Source: Bacteroidales bacterium UBA5235
Lineage (GTDB): Bacteria > Bacteroidota > Bacteroidia > Bacteroidales > VadinHA17
DNA: 48,525 nucleotides
Direction: 5' to 3'
NCBI GenBank assembly: GCA_002409145.1
Contig: DHUL01000027.1
Location: forward strand, 28,852 to 77,376
The notes beneath the pieces were generated by a model. The model was not told where the DNA came from. It saw only the letters and a list, made by a program, of their open reading frames with translations, and made no database searches. A program made the translations under genes and the position numbers. Below are positions 31,332 through 39,142 of this stretch, piece by piece (position 1 is the first letter of the stretch; every line of letters begins with the position of its first letter).

Positions 31332-33425
31332 ATGAAAAAAATCCTGATAATGTTATTGATTGCCTCTCTCGGAGTTATCTCCTGTAAAAAGGAGAGCTGC
31401 GAGAATCCCTTTTACTGTGACTGGGATACGCCATTTGAAGTTCCCCCGTTTGACAAAATAAAGTTTGAACATTTTAAACCGGCCTTCCTGAAAGGCATGG
31501 AAGAGGAGATGGCTGAGGTCAATGCCATCATCAACAGTCCTGACGAACCCACTTTTGACAACACCATCAGGGCAATGCAATTCACCGGCAAGCTGTTGCA
31601 AAAAGTTCAGCGTGCATGGGGACCGCTTTCAGGCGCCAACACCAATGACTCAATCCAGGCGCTTCAAAGGGAGCTGAGTCCGCTTTTTTCAAAGCACAGC
31701 GATGATATAGCACTAAACGAAAAACTCTTTGAAAGGGTAAAATCAGTATATGAAAACCGCGATAAATTCAATCTCACACCTGAAGAGAACGAGCTTCTTG
31801 AAGACGAATACCAGGGATTCATAAGGAGCGGTATAGGTCTCTCGCCCGAGAATAAGGAAATACTCCGTAAACTCAACAGCGAACTATCGCTTCTTGGTGT
31901 CAGGTTCAGCGAAAACCTGCTGGCTGAGACCAATGCCTTCAGCCTGGTCATTGACAATGAACAGGACCTCGCAGGTCTTCCTGAAGGGATCAGGGCGCAG
32001 GCTGCAGCTGCTGCAAAGGCGAAGGATATGGAAGGCAAATGGCTCTTCACCCTCCACAACCCCAGTTACATACCTTTCATGACCTATGCTGATAACAGGA
32101 CCCTGAGGGAAAAGATGTTCAGGGGATACAGTATGCGTGGCAACAACGGCAACGAACATGACAACAACATGATTCTGGCCGACATTATAAGGCTTCGTGT
32201 CGAAAAGGCCAGGCTTCTGGGATATGACAGTCATGCCGACTATGTTCTGGAGCGCAACATGGCTAAAGAGCCTGAGACAGTCCTCAATTTCCTTGGCCAG
32301 ATATGGGAAGCTGCCCTTCCGGTAGCAAAAGCCGAGGCTGCAGCCCAGCAGGAACTGATTGACAGGGAAGGCGGCAAGTTCAAGCTCGAACCCTGGGACT
32401 GGTTCTACTACACCGAGAAGATCAGAAAAGAAAAGTATGACCTTAGCGATGAGGAGACGAAGCCCTATTTCTCAGCCGGAAACGTCACTGACGGTATGTT
32501 CTATGTCGCCAACAGGCTTTACGGGCTGGAATTCAGTGAGAGGAACGATATACCCCTGTATCATCCTGATGTCAGGACCTGGGAGGTTAAGCGAGACAAC
32601 AAGCACGTCGGAATCCTGATGATCGACTACCATCCGAGGGCTTCCAAGCGCGGTGGTGCATGGTGCAGCGGCATGAGACCACAGCGTCTCGACGAAAAGG
32701 GGAAATTCATTACACCGCTGGTAAGCATGGTTACCAACTTTACTCCTCCTTCAGGTGATACGCCCTCACTTCTGACCCCCGATGAGGCGAGCACGCTCTT
32801 CCATGAGTTCGGTCACGCACTGCATAACCTGCTCTCAAACACAGTATATACCAGCGGTGTGTCACGCGACTTCGTGGAATTACCGTCACAGGTTATGGAA
32901 CACTGGGTTTTTGAACCGGAGGTATTGAAGGTATATGCCAAACATTACCAGACAGGCGAGGTCATTCCTGACGCCCTCATAGAAAAAATAGAGAAGGCAG
33001 GAAAGTTCAACCAGGGCTTCACCACGGTTGAGTACCTTGCAGCCTCGTCGCTCGACATGGAATACCATTCACTTACAGAACCTGTTGAACTCAACATCGG
33101 TGAATTCGAGAAGAAGGCGATGGAGAAATACGGGCTTATCAGCGAGATTATTCCCCGCTACAGGTCAACCTACTTTAACCATATCATAGGTGGTTATTCG
33201 GCCGGTTACTACAGCTATATCTGGTGCGAGCAACTTGATGCGGATGCATTCAAGGCTTTCAAGGAGACGGGAGACATCTTCAACCATGAGGTTGCCGCCC
33301 GGTTCGAGAAAGAAATCCTTTCACGGAAGGGATCAAAGGATGAGCTCGAGATGTGGATTGCCTTCAGGGGACGGGAGCCCGGCATAGAGGCTCTGCTCGA
33401 AAACCGGGGATTTATAAACCAGTAA
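31332..33425 (+). CDS. dcp: M3-family metallopeptidase lipoprotein (Dcp-like)
   Basis: This 697-residue zinc peptidase is of the M3A oligopeptidase/dipeptidyl carboxypeptidase type. The lipobox GVISC puts the lipidated cysteine at 18, so it is anchored in the envelope. The helical N-terminal half leads into the catalytic core, where HEFGH spans 491-495 and the third zinc ligand Glu516 lies in DFVELPSQ, 21 residues after the last histidine of the motif. The late motif HIIGGYSAGYYSYIW near 618-632 supplies the substrate-binding tyrosines. It should trim short peptides outside the inner membrane. The histidine kinase gene starts 4 bp after its end, so both are co-transcribed, which is an unusual pairing. 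Confidence 0.92.
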   Translation: MKKILIMLLIASLGVISCKKESCENPFYCDWDTPFEVPPFDKIKFEHFKPAFLKGMEEEMAEVNAIINSPDEPTFDNTIRAMQFTGKLLQKVQRAWGPLSGANTNDSIQALQRELSPLFSKHSDDIALNEKLFERVKSVYENRDKFNLTPEENELLEDEYQGFIRSGIGLSPENKEILRKLNSELSLLGVRFSENLLAETNAFSLVIDNEQDLAGLPEGIRAQAAAAAKAKDMEGKWLFTLHNPSYIPFMTYADNRTLREKMFRGYSMRGNNGNEHDNNMILADIIRLRVEKARLLGYDSHADYVLERNMAKEPETVLNFLGQIWEAALPVAKAEAAAQQELIDREGGKFKLEPWDWFYYTEKIRKEKYDLSDEETKPYFSAGNVTDGMFYVANRLYGLEFSERNDIPLYHPDVRTWEVKRDNKHVGILMIDYHPRASKRGGAWCSGMRPQRLDEKGKFITPLVSMVTNFTPPSGDTPSLLTPDEASTLFHEFGHALHNLLSNTVYTSGVSRDFVELPSQVMEHWVFEPEVLKVYAKHYQTGEVIPDALIEKIEKAGKFNQGFTTVEYLAASSLDMEYHSLTEPVELNIGEFEKKAMEKYGLISEIIPRYRSTYFNHIIGGYSAGYYSYIWCEQLDADAFKAFKETGDIFNHEVAARFEKEILSRKGSKDELEMWIAFRGREPGIEALLENRGFINQ

Positions 33426-33429
33426 ACCT

Positions 33430-35526
33430 GTGAATGCCAGGATGTATGTGCCGGGAAGAGGCTCCATTGCCTTCCTATTGCTGATTCTTATTTCAGCCAG
33501 CTCTGCCGCTTTTGCCGCCAGGGTTGAGAAGGGGGTTCTTGACCTCCGTGAGATACAGCAGGGAGATGAGTTCACCGTAAGGATGAACGGAGAGTGGGAA
33601 TTTTATTTCGGCACATTCATCCCCGGCACACCGGGAGATATCTGTGACACACTGATCCCTGATTGTTACGGTACAGTTCCCGGTTACTGGAGTGATTACA
33701 CTGTAGACGGCAGGAAGCTTCCGCGGTTCGGCTACGGCACCTATCGCGCACTGATCGTGCTACCCCGCGGTTACCGCGACAGGATGGGATTTGAGATGCC
33801 GGTATTTGACACATCCTACGAAATAAGCATCAACGGTGTCACCATGGCCAGGAACGGCACCCCGGCACGAAGTCTGGCTGAGTCGGTCCCCGCCTATGAA
33901 CCACTCATCTTCAGTTATGTGCCCAGGAGTGACACCCTTGAACTTCTTATCAGGGTTTCCAACTATGAACATCGTCGCGGCGGGTTCTGGATGCCAATGA
34001 AGGTGGGAACTTTCAACATGATACGGACCAACTTTACTAACCAGTGGTTTTTCTCCATACTGGTGTCCGGAGTGTTGTTTACATCTTTCATCTTCTTCCT
34101 TACCTTCTATCTTCTTGACCGGAGGGACAAAAAGCTGTTTATGTTTGCCGTTCTGGTCCTCTGTTTCGCCCTCCGTCCGTTTCTTTCAGCCCCTTACCTG
34201 GCAACGATTGTCGAAATAAGAAACTGGAACCTTATCATCAGGGGAGAATACCTGATACTGTTATTTATAATAACATCCGGGATGTGGCTGGCCTACCTGA
34301 TATATCCTGCCAGGTGGTTCAGGAGATTTGCTGTTGCAGTGGACATCGTTTTTATCCCCTGGGTGGCTGCCATTGTTATCCTTCCGGTCAGTATCTTTTC
34401 ATGGTCAGTATTTGGTATACAGGCCATCGCACTGTTAGCAATGCTCTATGCTGTCTCTATGAGTTTCAGGGGTATTATTAACGGCAACCGGAGAGACATC
34501 CTGTACCTTGTGGCATTCCTGGCCATCGCTATCGGAGTGGTATCTGACATCCTTTTGTCAAATGCTCTTGAAAAGAACCAGCAGCTTTACATACTGTCAT
34601 TCCTGATCCTTGTCTTCGTGATGATTCAGGCTACGCTTTTAATAGCTGACTGGGTAAGAAGAGGCAAGGAGAGGGAGAAGCTCTCGATGCAGCTCGAGGA
34701 ACTGAACCGTAGCCTCGAGAGCTGGGTTGAGGAACGCACCAGGGAGCTCACGGAGCGCACAGAAGAGCTCAATGCGCGGAATGAACAGATTGCCCTGCAG
34801 AATAAAAAGCTCACTGAGACGATAAGCCTGAAAAACAAAATATTCTCTGTTATTGCACATGACCTGCGAAGCCCTGTGGTTAATATCCTTTACACCCTCT
34901 ATTTGCTAAAGGAGGAGGAGTTCCGTGACAGGACAGAATCACTCGCAGACTCATGCATCCAGTACTCCCAGCGGCTCATCAGTCTCCTTGAGAACATGCT
35001 GGTTTGGGGAAGGGGTCAGGAAGACATGATAAAATATTCTCCTGCCGAGAATGACCTTGCTGACATAATCCTGACAAATATAAGCATACTAAAAGACAGC
35101 GCTGACAGGAAGAACATTGACCTGAATTTCACCCAGGTGGGCAGATCAAAAGGCTGGTTTGACAGGGACCTGGTTGATATAGTAATCCGGAACCTTCTCA
35201 CGAATGCAATTAAGTACAGCTATCACGGAGGGAAGGTGACGGTCCATGTGAAGGAGAGGGAAGAATCTTCCGAATGGGTGACAATAAGGATCTGTGACAA
35301 CGGGGTCGGGATCACTCCCGAAAGGCAGAAGAGGCTCTTTACCGGACATGAGATTGAGTCAACTCCCGGTACCGATTCCGAAAAAGGTACCGGGATAGGC
35401 CTTAGGCTCGTTCATGAGCTGGTGGCACTGAGCAAGGGGACCATTACTGTGGAGAGCACTCCCGGCAACGGTACATGCTTCACCGTGATACTTCCAGGTA
35501 CTGACCAGGTGTTCAGGTACCGATAA
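33430..35526 (+). CDS. 7TMR-DISM sensor histidine kinase
   Basis: This 698-residue membrane kinase has a signal sequence (to about residue 30), an extracytoplasmic jelly-roll sensing domain (about 35-195), seven membrane helices (about 206-405), a coiled coil (410-465), a HisKA domain with phospho-acceptor His477 in AHDLRSP, and a HATPase domain with Asn588/Asn592, DNGVG at 623-627 and GTGIGL at 653-658. This is the 7TMR-DISM architecture, whose sensing domain often binds carbohydrates. No response regulator is attached or adjacent; the partner is unknown. The start is GTG at 33430, 4 bp after the peptidase stop; ATG at 33442 is an alternative. Its 3' end overlaps the convergent regulator gene by 14 bp. 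Confidence 0.9.
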   Translation: MNARMYVPGRGSIAFLLLILISASSAAFAARVEKGVLDLREIQQGDEFTVRMNGEWEFYFGTFIPGTPGDICDTLIPDCYGTVPGYWSDYTVDGRKLPRFGYGTYRALIVLPRGYRDRMGFEMPVFDTSYEISINGVTMARNGTPARSLAESVPAYEPLIFSYVPRSDTLELLIRVSNYEHRRGGFWMPMKVGTFNMIRTNFTNQWFFSILVSGVLFTSFIFFLTFYLLDRRDKKLFMFAVLVLCFALRPFLSAPYLATIVEIRNWNLIIRGEYLILLFIITSGMWLAYLIYPARWFRRFAVAVDIVFIPWVAAIVILPVSIFSWSVFGIQAIALLAMLYAVSMSFRGIINGNRRDILYLVAFLAIAIGVVSDILLSNALEKNQQLYILSFLILVFVMIQATLLIADWVRRGKEREKLSMQLEELNRSLESWVEERTRELTERTEELNARNEQIALQNKKLTETISLKNKIFSVIAHDLRSPVVNILYTLYLLKEEEFRDRTESLADSCIQYSQRLISLLENMLVWGRGQEDMIKYSPAENDLADIILTNISILKDSADRKNIDLNFTQVGRSKGWFDRDLVDIVIRNLLTNAIKYSYHGGKVTVHVKEREESSEWVTIRICDNGVGITPERQKRLFTGHEIESTPGTDSEKGTGIGLRLVHELVALSKGTITVESTPGNGTCFTVILPGTDQVFRYR

Positions 35527-36184
35527 GCGCGGACAGGCCTTTCAGGTTAAGGAACCTTACCTCCCTCCGGTCAACGGAGATAAGTCCCTCCTGCTCCATC
35601 TCACCGATTGCCCTGGCAAGTGAAGGACGTGTCACTCCGAAGTATTCTGAGAGTTCCTGCTGTGAGCGGTCTATGACCACGCGGCCTGTGGCTGCACCGG
35701 GAAGCGAAGCGAGGTAATGTGCAAACTTCCCCTTAATTGTATGGAATGAGTGAAACCTGAGACGGTCTGAAAGGAACTGCGCCTTGCCACAGATAAATGA
35801 GAGGTAGTTTGACAATACCCGCCTGTCTCTGGTCATCATGGCAAGGTAATCTTCCTTGTTGATAATCAGTATCTCAGAATCAGAATTGGCTGTCACGGTC
35901 ACCGGGTACCTGGCTCCGTCACCGAAGAGCACTGCAGCAGCCAGTGCCTGAGGTGGATTAATGTCCTCAATTTTTATTGTACGTCCTGAAAGGTCTGACA
36001 TTTCTCCCCTGACGCTTCCAGAAAGTACTATCATCAATGACGATATCTGCTCGCCTGCCAGTGCGGCTACAGCCCCCGTATGATAAAACCTTACCCTGAA
36101 ACTGACTGCTGCCACCAGGCTTTCTATTTCTGATTCTGTCAGTCCCCTGAACAGTGGCGAATTGTGGAGTACCGGAAAACGCAT
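35513..36184 (-). CDS. hcpR: Crp/Fnr-family regulator, HcpR type
   Basis: This 223-residue regulator has an N-terminal cyclic-nucleotide-binding-like beta barrel (about 10-115), a long dimer helix (about 118-150) and a winged helix-turn-helix (about 172-200, recognition helix in VTRPSLARAIGEM). It has no N-terminal cysteine cluster, so it is not an oxygen-sensing Fnr; HcpR proteins bind haem and sense nitric oxide. The name rests on position: it diverges from the ferredoxin-hcp operon with a perfect Crp-type palindrome between. The ATG at 36184 was chosen because the family starts right before FPVLHNSPLFRGL; a start at 36244 would run through the palindrome. It overlaps the kinase gene tail to tail by 14 bp. 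Confidence 0.85.
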   Translation of the reverse strand: MRFPVLHNSPLFRGLTESEIESLVAAVSFRVRFYHTGAVAALAGEQISSLMIVLSGSVRGEMSDLSGRTIKIEDINPPQALAAAVLFGDGARYPVTVTANSDSEILIINKEDYLAMMTRDRRVLSNYLSFICGKAQFLSDRLRFHSFHTIKGKFAHYLASLPGAATGRVVIDRSQQELSEYFGVTRPSLARAIGEMEQEGLISVDRREVRFLNLKGLSALIGT

Positions 36185-36222
36185 TGCAATTTTTTTGTTA
36201 AATGTAGAAATAATCCGGAAAT

Positions 36223-36238
36223 TGTAACATATGTTACA
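36223..36238. promoter_or_regulatory. Crp/Fnr-type operator (HcpR site)
   Basis: TGTAACATATGTTACA is a perfect 16-bp palindrome in the spacer between hcpR and the ferredoxin-hcp operon. Its form (TGTAAC, four bases, GTTACA) fits Crp/Fnr-family sites of the HcpR/DNR kind. Its centre is about 40-41 bp upstream of the expected start of the ferredoxin transcript, and 39 bp upstream of the hcpR ATG, so activation of hcp and autoregulation are both possible. Confidence 0.8.
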
Positions 36239-36259
36239 GACCACCTGCTGTGATTAGCA

Positions 36260-36267
36260 TACCTTTG
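36260..36267 (+). promoter_or_regulatory. -7 element of the ferredoxin-hcp operon
   Basis: TACCTTTG matches the Bacteroidota -7 consensus exactly, 23 bp before the ATG at 36291. The leader would be about 20 nt and holds GAGGAGA, one of the few good ribosome binding sites in the window. The HcpR-like palindrome lies at the -41 position in place of a -33 box. Confidence 0.65.
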
Positions 36268-36290
36268 CATCATAAAACTGAGGAGACAAA

Positions 36291-37235
36291 ATGCAAAGAG
36301 ACATTATAAAGATAGACGAGGAGAAGTGCAACGGCTGCGGGGTCTGTGTGCCCAACTGCCATGAAGGTGCACTACAGGTAATTGACGGCAAGGTAAGGCT
36401 TGTATCTGAGCTGATGTGTGACGGACTCGGGGCATGTATAGGACACTGCCCTGAAGGTGCAATCACAATCGAGAAGCGTGAGGCTGAACCATATGATGAA
36501 ATAGCTGTTATCAGCGAGATGGTTGGTAAGGGTCCGAATACTGTCATAGCCCATCTGAAGCATCTGAAGGACCACCATGAGTACGGCTACCTTGAGGAGG
36601 GGACTACCTGGCTTGAGGTTCATGGCAGTGAACTGTCGTTTGATGTGGCTGAGGTTCTTGATGCTGTCAGCGGCAGGCGCGGATCGGCGCAGGCGCAGGC
36701 TGCAACAGAAGGGCCTCATCTTCAGCAGCATCATCACCACCACCAGCAGGGACACCAGCACAGGCACCAGCATCACGGCGGCAGCTGCCCGGGCAGCGCT
36801 GAGAGGTTAATAACACCTGCCCCTGTCTTCGGAACTGCATCGTCAGAGTCACCCTCCATGCTCACACACTGGCCTGTGCAGATGCACCTCGTCAATCCCA
36901 ACTCACCGGCATACAGGGGAGCTGACCTTCTGCTGGCAGCAGACTGCGTGGCATTCTCAACAGGCTCGTTCCACAGCCGTTTCCTGAAGGGTAAAGCGCT
37001 GGCAATAGCATGCCCAAAACTTGATCACGGAACCGAAACCTATATAGACAAACTGACAGTCATGATCGATACAGCAAAGGTCAACACCATAACCGTGATG
37101 ATGATGGAGGTTCCCTGCTGCGGGGGACTGATGCAGATGGTCAGGGCCGCTCTGGCCAGGGCTTCACGCAAATTGCCCGTTAAGGCAGTCATAGTCAGTA
37201 TCGAAGGCAGGATACTGCAGGAAGAATGGATGTAA
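36291..37235 (+). CDS. Ferredoxin-like iron-sulfur protein with His-rich linker, hcp partner
   Basis: This 314-residue protein has an N-terminal ferredoxin domain. Cluster one has the full motif Cys13-x2-Cys16-x2-Cys19-x3-Cys23. The second has Cys43, Cys49 and Cys53 but Leu46 where the second cysteine should be, so it may hold a [3Fe-4S] or an oddly ligated cluster. A linker (about 130-170) contains eleven histidines in twenty residues (143-162), a possible metal-binding site. The C-terminal part (about 175-314) has further cysteines (219, 241, 276, 277), with PCCGG at 275-279. It lies 43 bp before hcp in one operon and is probably its electron donor or maturation partner; this is inferred. 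Confidence 0.82.
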   Translation: MQRDIIKIDEEKCNGCGVCVPNCHEGALQVIDGKVRLVSELMCDGLGACIGHCPEGAITIEKREAEPYDEIAVISEMVGKGPNTVIAHLKHLKDHHEYGYLEEGTTWLEVHGSELSFDVAEVLDAVSGRRGSAQAQAATEGPHLQQHHHHHQQGHQHRHQHHGGSCPGSAERLITPAPVFGTASSESPSMLTHWPVQMHLVNPNSPAYRGADLLLAADCVAFSTGSFHSRFLKGKALAIACPKLDHGTETYIDKLTVMIDTAKVNTITVMMMEVPCCGGLMQMVRAALARASRKLPVKAVIVSIEGRILQEEWM

Positions 37236-37278
37236 AATAAAAGTATAAATCTGAATATAAACTAAAAAAAATCAAGAG

Positions 37279-38925
37279 ATGAGTATGTTTTGTTACCAGT
37301 GCCAGGAGACGGCAAAAGGAACCGGATGTGTCGTAAAGGGCGTATGCGGCAAAACGGATGATGTAGCTCAGATGCAGGACATGCTGGTGTGGATTGCCAA
37401 GGGTATATCCATCCTCGGGACCATCGCACGTCAGAATCACTATTCCAACGCAAAGGTTGACCGCTTTGTGCAGGAAGCCCTCTTCACCACGATCACCAAC
37501 GCCAACTTTGACAAGGTGAAGATCATTGAAAAGATTCATGAAGGCATTGCTCTCAGGGAAAAGTTTGCCGGCGAGATGAGAGTCCACGGCATAACAATCC
37601 CCGGCAACCTACATGAAAGTGTTACCTGGAAGCCAGCCGGGGAGGCTGACCTCGCCGCCAAAGCCGCTGAAGTCGGCGTCCTCTCAACCACCAATGAAGA
37701 TGTCAGGTCACTCCGTGAACTCACTACCTATGGTGTCAAGGGAATGGCAGCCTATGCAGAACATGCTGGTAACCTGGGATTCAACAGTGACAGTGTTGAT
37801 GCGTTCATCCAGAAGGCTCTTGCAGCCACTACTGACGACACCCTCTCTGCTGATGAGCTTGTGGCTCTGGTGCTTGAGACAGGCAAACACGGTGTGGAGG
37901 TGATGGCTCTTCTTGACAAGGCCAATACAACCACCTATGGCAACCCGGTAATGACAGAGGTTAATATTGGCGTAAGGAATAATCCCGCCATCCTCATCAG
38001 CGGCCATGACATGAAGGACATGGAGGAGCTGCTCCGCCAGACCGAAGGTACAGGCGTGGATGTCTACACCCACAGCGAGATGCTGCCTGCCAACTATTAT
38101 CCAGCATTCAAGAAGTACAGCCACTTCGTTGGCAACTATGGCAACTCATGGTGGAAGCAGACAACCGAGTTCGAAACCTTCAGGGGCCCGGTCCTTTTTA
38201 CCACCAACTGTATCGTTCCTCTGCGTGACAGCTACCGTGACCGCGTCTATACAACCGGTTCATCAGGCTATCCCGGCTGCCCGCATATCCCTGACAGGGA
38301 GCCCGGCAAGGAGAAGGATTTCTCAGTCATCATTGAACATGCCAAAAGATGCCCGGCTCCGGTAGGTATTGAAGAGGGAACAATCATAGGCGGTTTTGCA
38401 CACAACCAGGTTGTTCAGCTTGCTGACAAGGTGGTTGACGCAGTGAAAAGCGGTGCTATCCGCAAGTTCTTCGTCATGGGCGGATGCGACGGACGGATGA
38501 AGAGCCGCGATTACTACACCGAGTTCGCTCAGAAACTGCCGAAGGATACTGTCATCCTTACCGCAGGCTGCGCCAAGTACCGGTACAACAAGCTTAAACT
38601 CGGAGATATCAACGGCATCCCGCGTGTACTCGACGCCGGCCAGTGTAACGACTCCTATTCCCTGGCAGTCATTGCCCTTACCCTCAAGGATATCTTCGGC
38701 AGGAATGATATCAATGAACTACCTATAGCATACAATATCGCATGGTATGAGCAGAAAGCGGTGATCGTTCTCCTTGCACTGCTCTACCTCGGAGTGAAGA
38801 ATATCCACCTCGGGCCAACGCTCCCGGGGTTCCTCTCCCCCAACGTCGTGAATGTGCTGGTGGAAAAATTCGGAATAACAGGCATCACCACCCCCGACGA
38901 GGATATGAAGATCCTGCTAAACTAA
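37279..38925 (+). CDS. hcp: Hydroxylamine reductase / hybrid cluster protein
   Basis: This 548-residue cytoplasmic enzyme carries a cubane cluster and a hybrid Fe-S-O cluster. It reduces hydroxylamine in vitro and is thought to reduce nitric oxide or act in S-nitrosylation in vivo. N-terminal cysteines 5, 8, 17 and 23 have the Cx2Cx8Cx5C spacing of the class from strict anaerobes, holding a [4Fe-4S] rather than a [2Fe-2S] cluster. Hybrid-cluster ligand regions are visible as ILISGHDMKDMEEL near 234-247, TNCIVP near 312-317, YPGCPHI near 332-338, GGCDGR near 402-407 and TAGCAKYRYNKL near 429-440. It is the second gene of the operon with the ferredoxin-like protein, under the probable HcpR site, and is followed by a strong terminator. 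Confidence 0.95.
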   Translation: MSMFCYQCQETAKGTGCVVKGVCGKTDDVAQMQDMLVWIAKGISILGTIARQNHYSNAKVDRFVQEALFTTITNANFDKVKIIEKIHEGIALREKFAGEMRVHGITIPGNLHESVTWKPAGEADLAAKAAEVGVLSTTNEDVRSLRELTTYGVKGMAAYAEHAGNLGFNSDSVDAFIQKALAATTDDTLSADELVALVLETGKHGVEVMALLDKANTTTYGNPVMTEVNIGVRNNPAILISGHDMKDMEELLRQTEGTGVDVYTHSEMLPANYYPAFKKYSHFVGNYGNSWWKQTTEFETFRGPVLFTTNCIVPLRDSYRDRVYTTGSSGYPGCPHIPDREPGKEKDFSVIIEHAKRCPAPVGIEEGTIIGGFAHNQVVQLADKVVDAVKSGAIRKFFVMGGCDGRMKSRDYYTEFAQKLPKDTVILTAGCAKYRYNKLKLGDINGIPRVLDAGQCNDSYSLAVIALTLKDIFGRNDINELPIAYNIAWYEQKAVIVLLALLYLGVKNIHLGPTLPGFLSPNVVNVLVEKFGITGITTPDEDMKILLN

Positions 38926-38990
38926 AAATTGCCGGACATCTGTCCATCCTCCCTCCCGGAGGTGGCAGACACAGAAACAGGCAGAGACAG

Positions 38991-39027
38991 AGAGTCGTCT
39001 CCTTCACGGGGACGACTCTTTTGTTTT
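38991..39027 (+). terminator. Rho-independent terminator of the hcp operon
   Basis: AGAGTCGTCTCC (38991-39002) pairs with GGGGACGACTCT (39008-39019), twelve pairs with one T-G wobble, with a 5-nt loop and a following TTTGTTTT. It is 66 bp past the hcp stop and is the clearest terminator in the window. Confidence 0.93.
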
Positions 39028-39058
39028 AGATGTCCGCTTATGTATTATGTGATATTTA

Positions 39059-39083
39059 TGCACAATAAATTTGTTAATGTGCA
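39059..39083 (+). promoter_or_regulatory. -7 element inside an inverted repeat before the double activase gene
   Basis: TAAATTTG (39066-39073) fits the -7 consensus. It is flanked by TGCACA (39059-39064) and TGTGCA (39078-39083), a 6-bp inverted repeat that would let a bound protein cover the promoter. The expected leader is about 65 nt. No strong -33 box is seen. Confidence 0.4.
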
Positions 39084-39142
39084 AAATCTATTAACTTAGT
39101 AATATCAATCGTAACGGTGTTAGTTCTTTAATTTTTTAAAAA

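Noticed and set aside
36185..36244. Longer N-terminus of the HcpR-type regulator
   Set aside because: It would read through the palindromic operator and adds residues not expected in the family.
36717..36777. Repeat-like CAG/CAC-rich DNA as a repeat array or CRISPR-like element
   Set aside because: It is the codon run for the His/Gln-rich linker of the ferredoxin-like protein; there are no regular spacers.
37708..38124. Antisense open frame inside hcp
   Set aside because: Shadow of the highly conserved hcp reading frame; no start signal or family resemblance.
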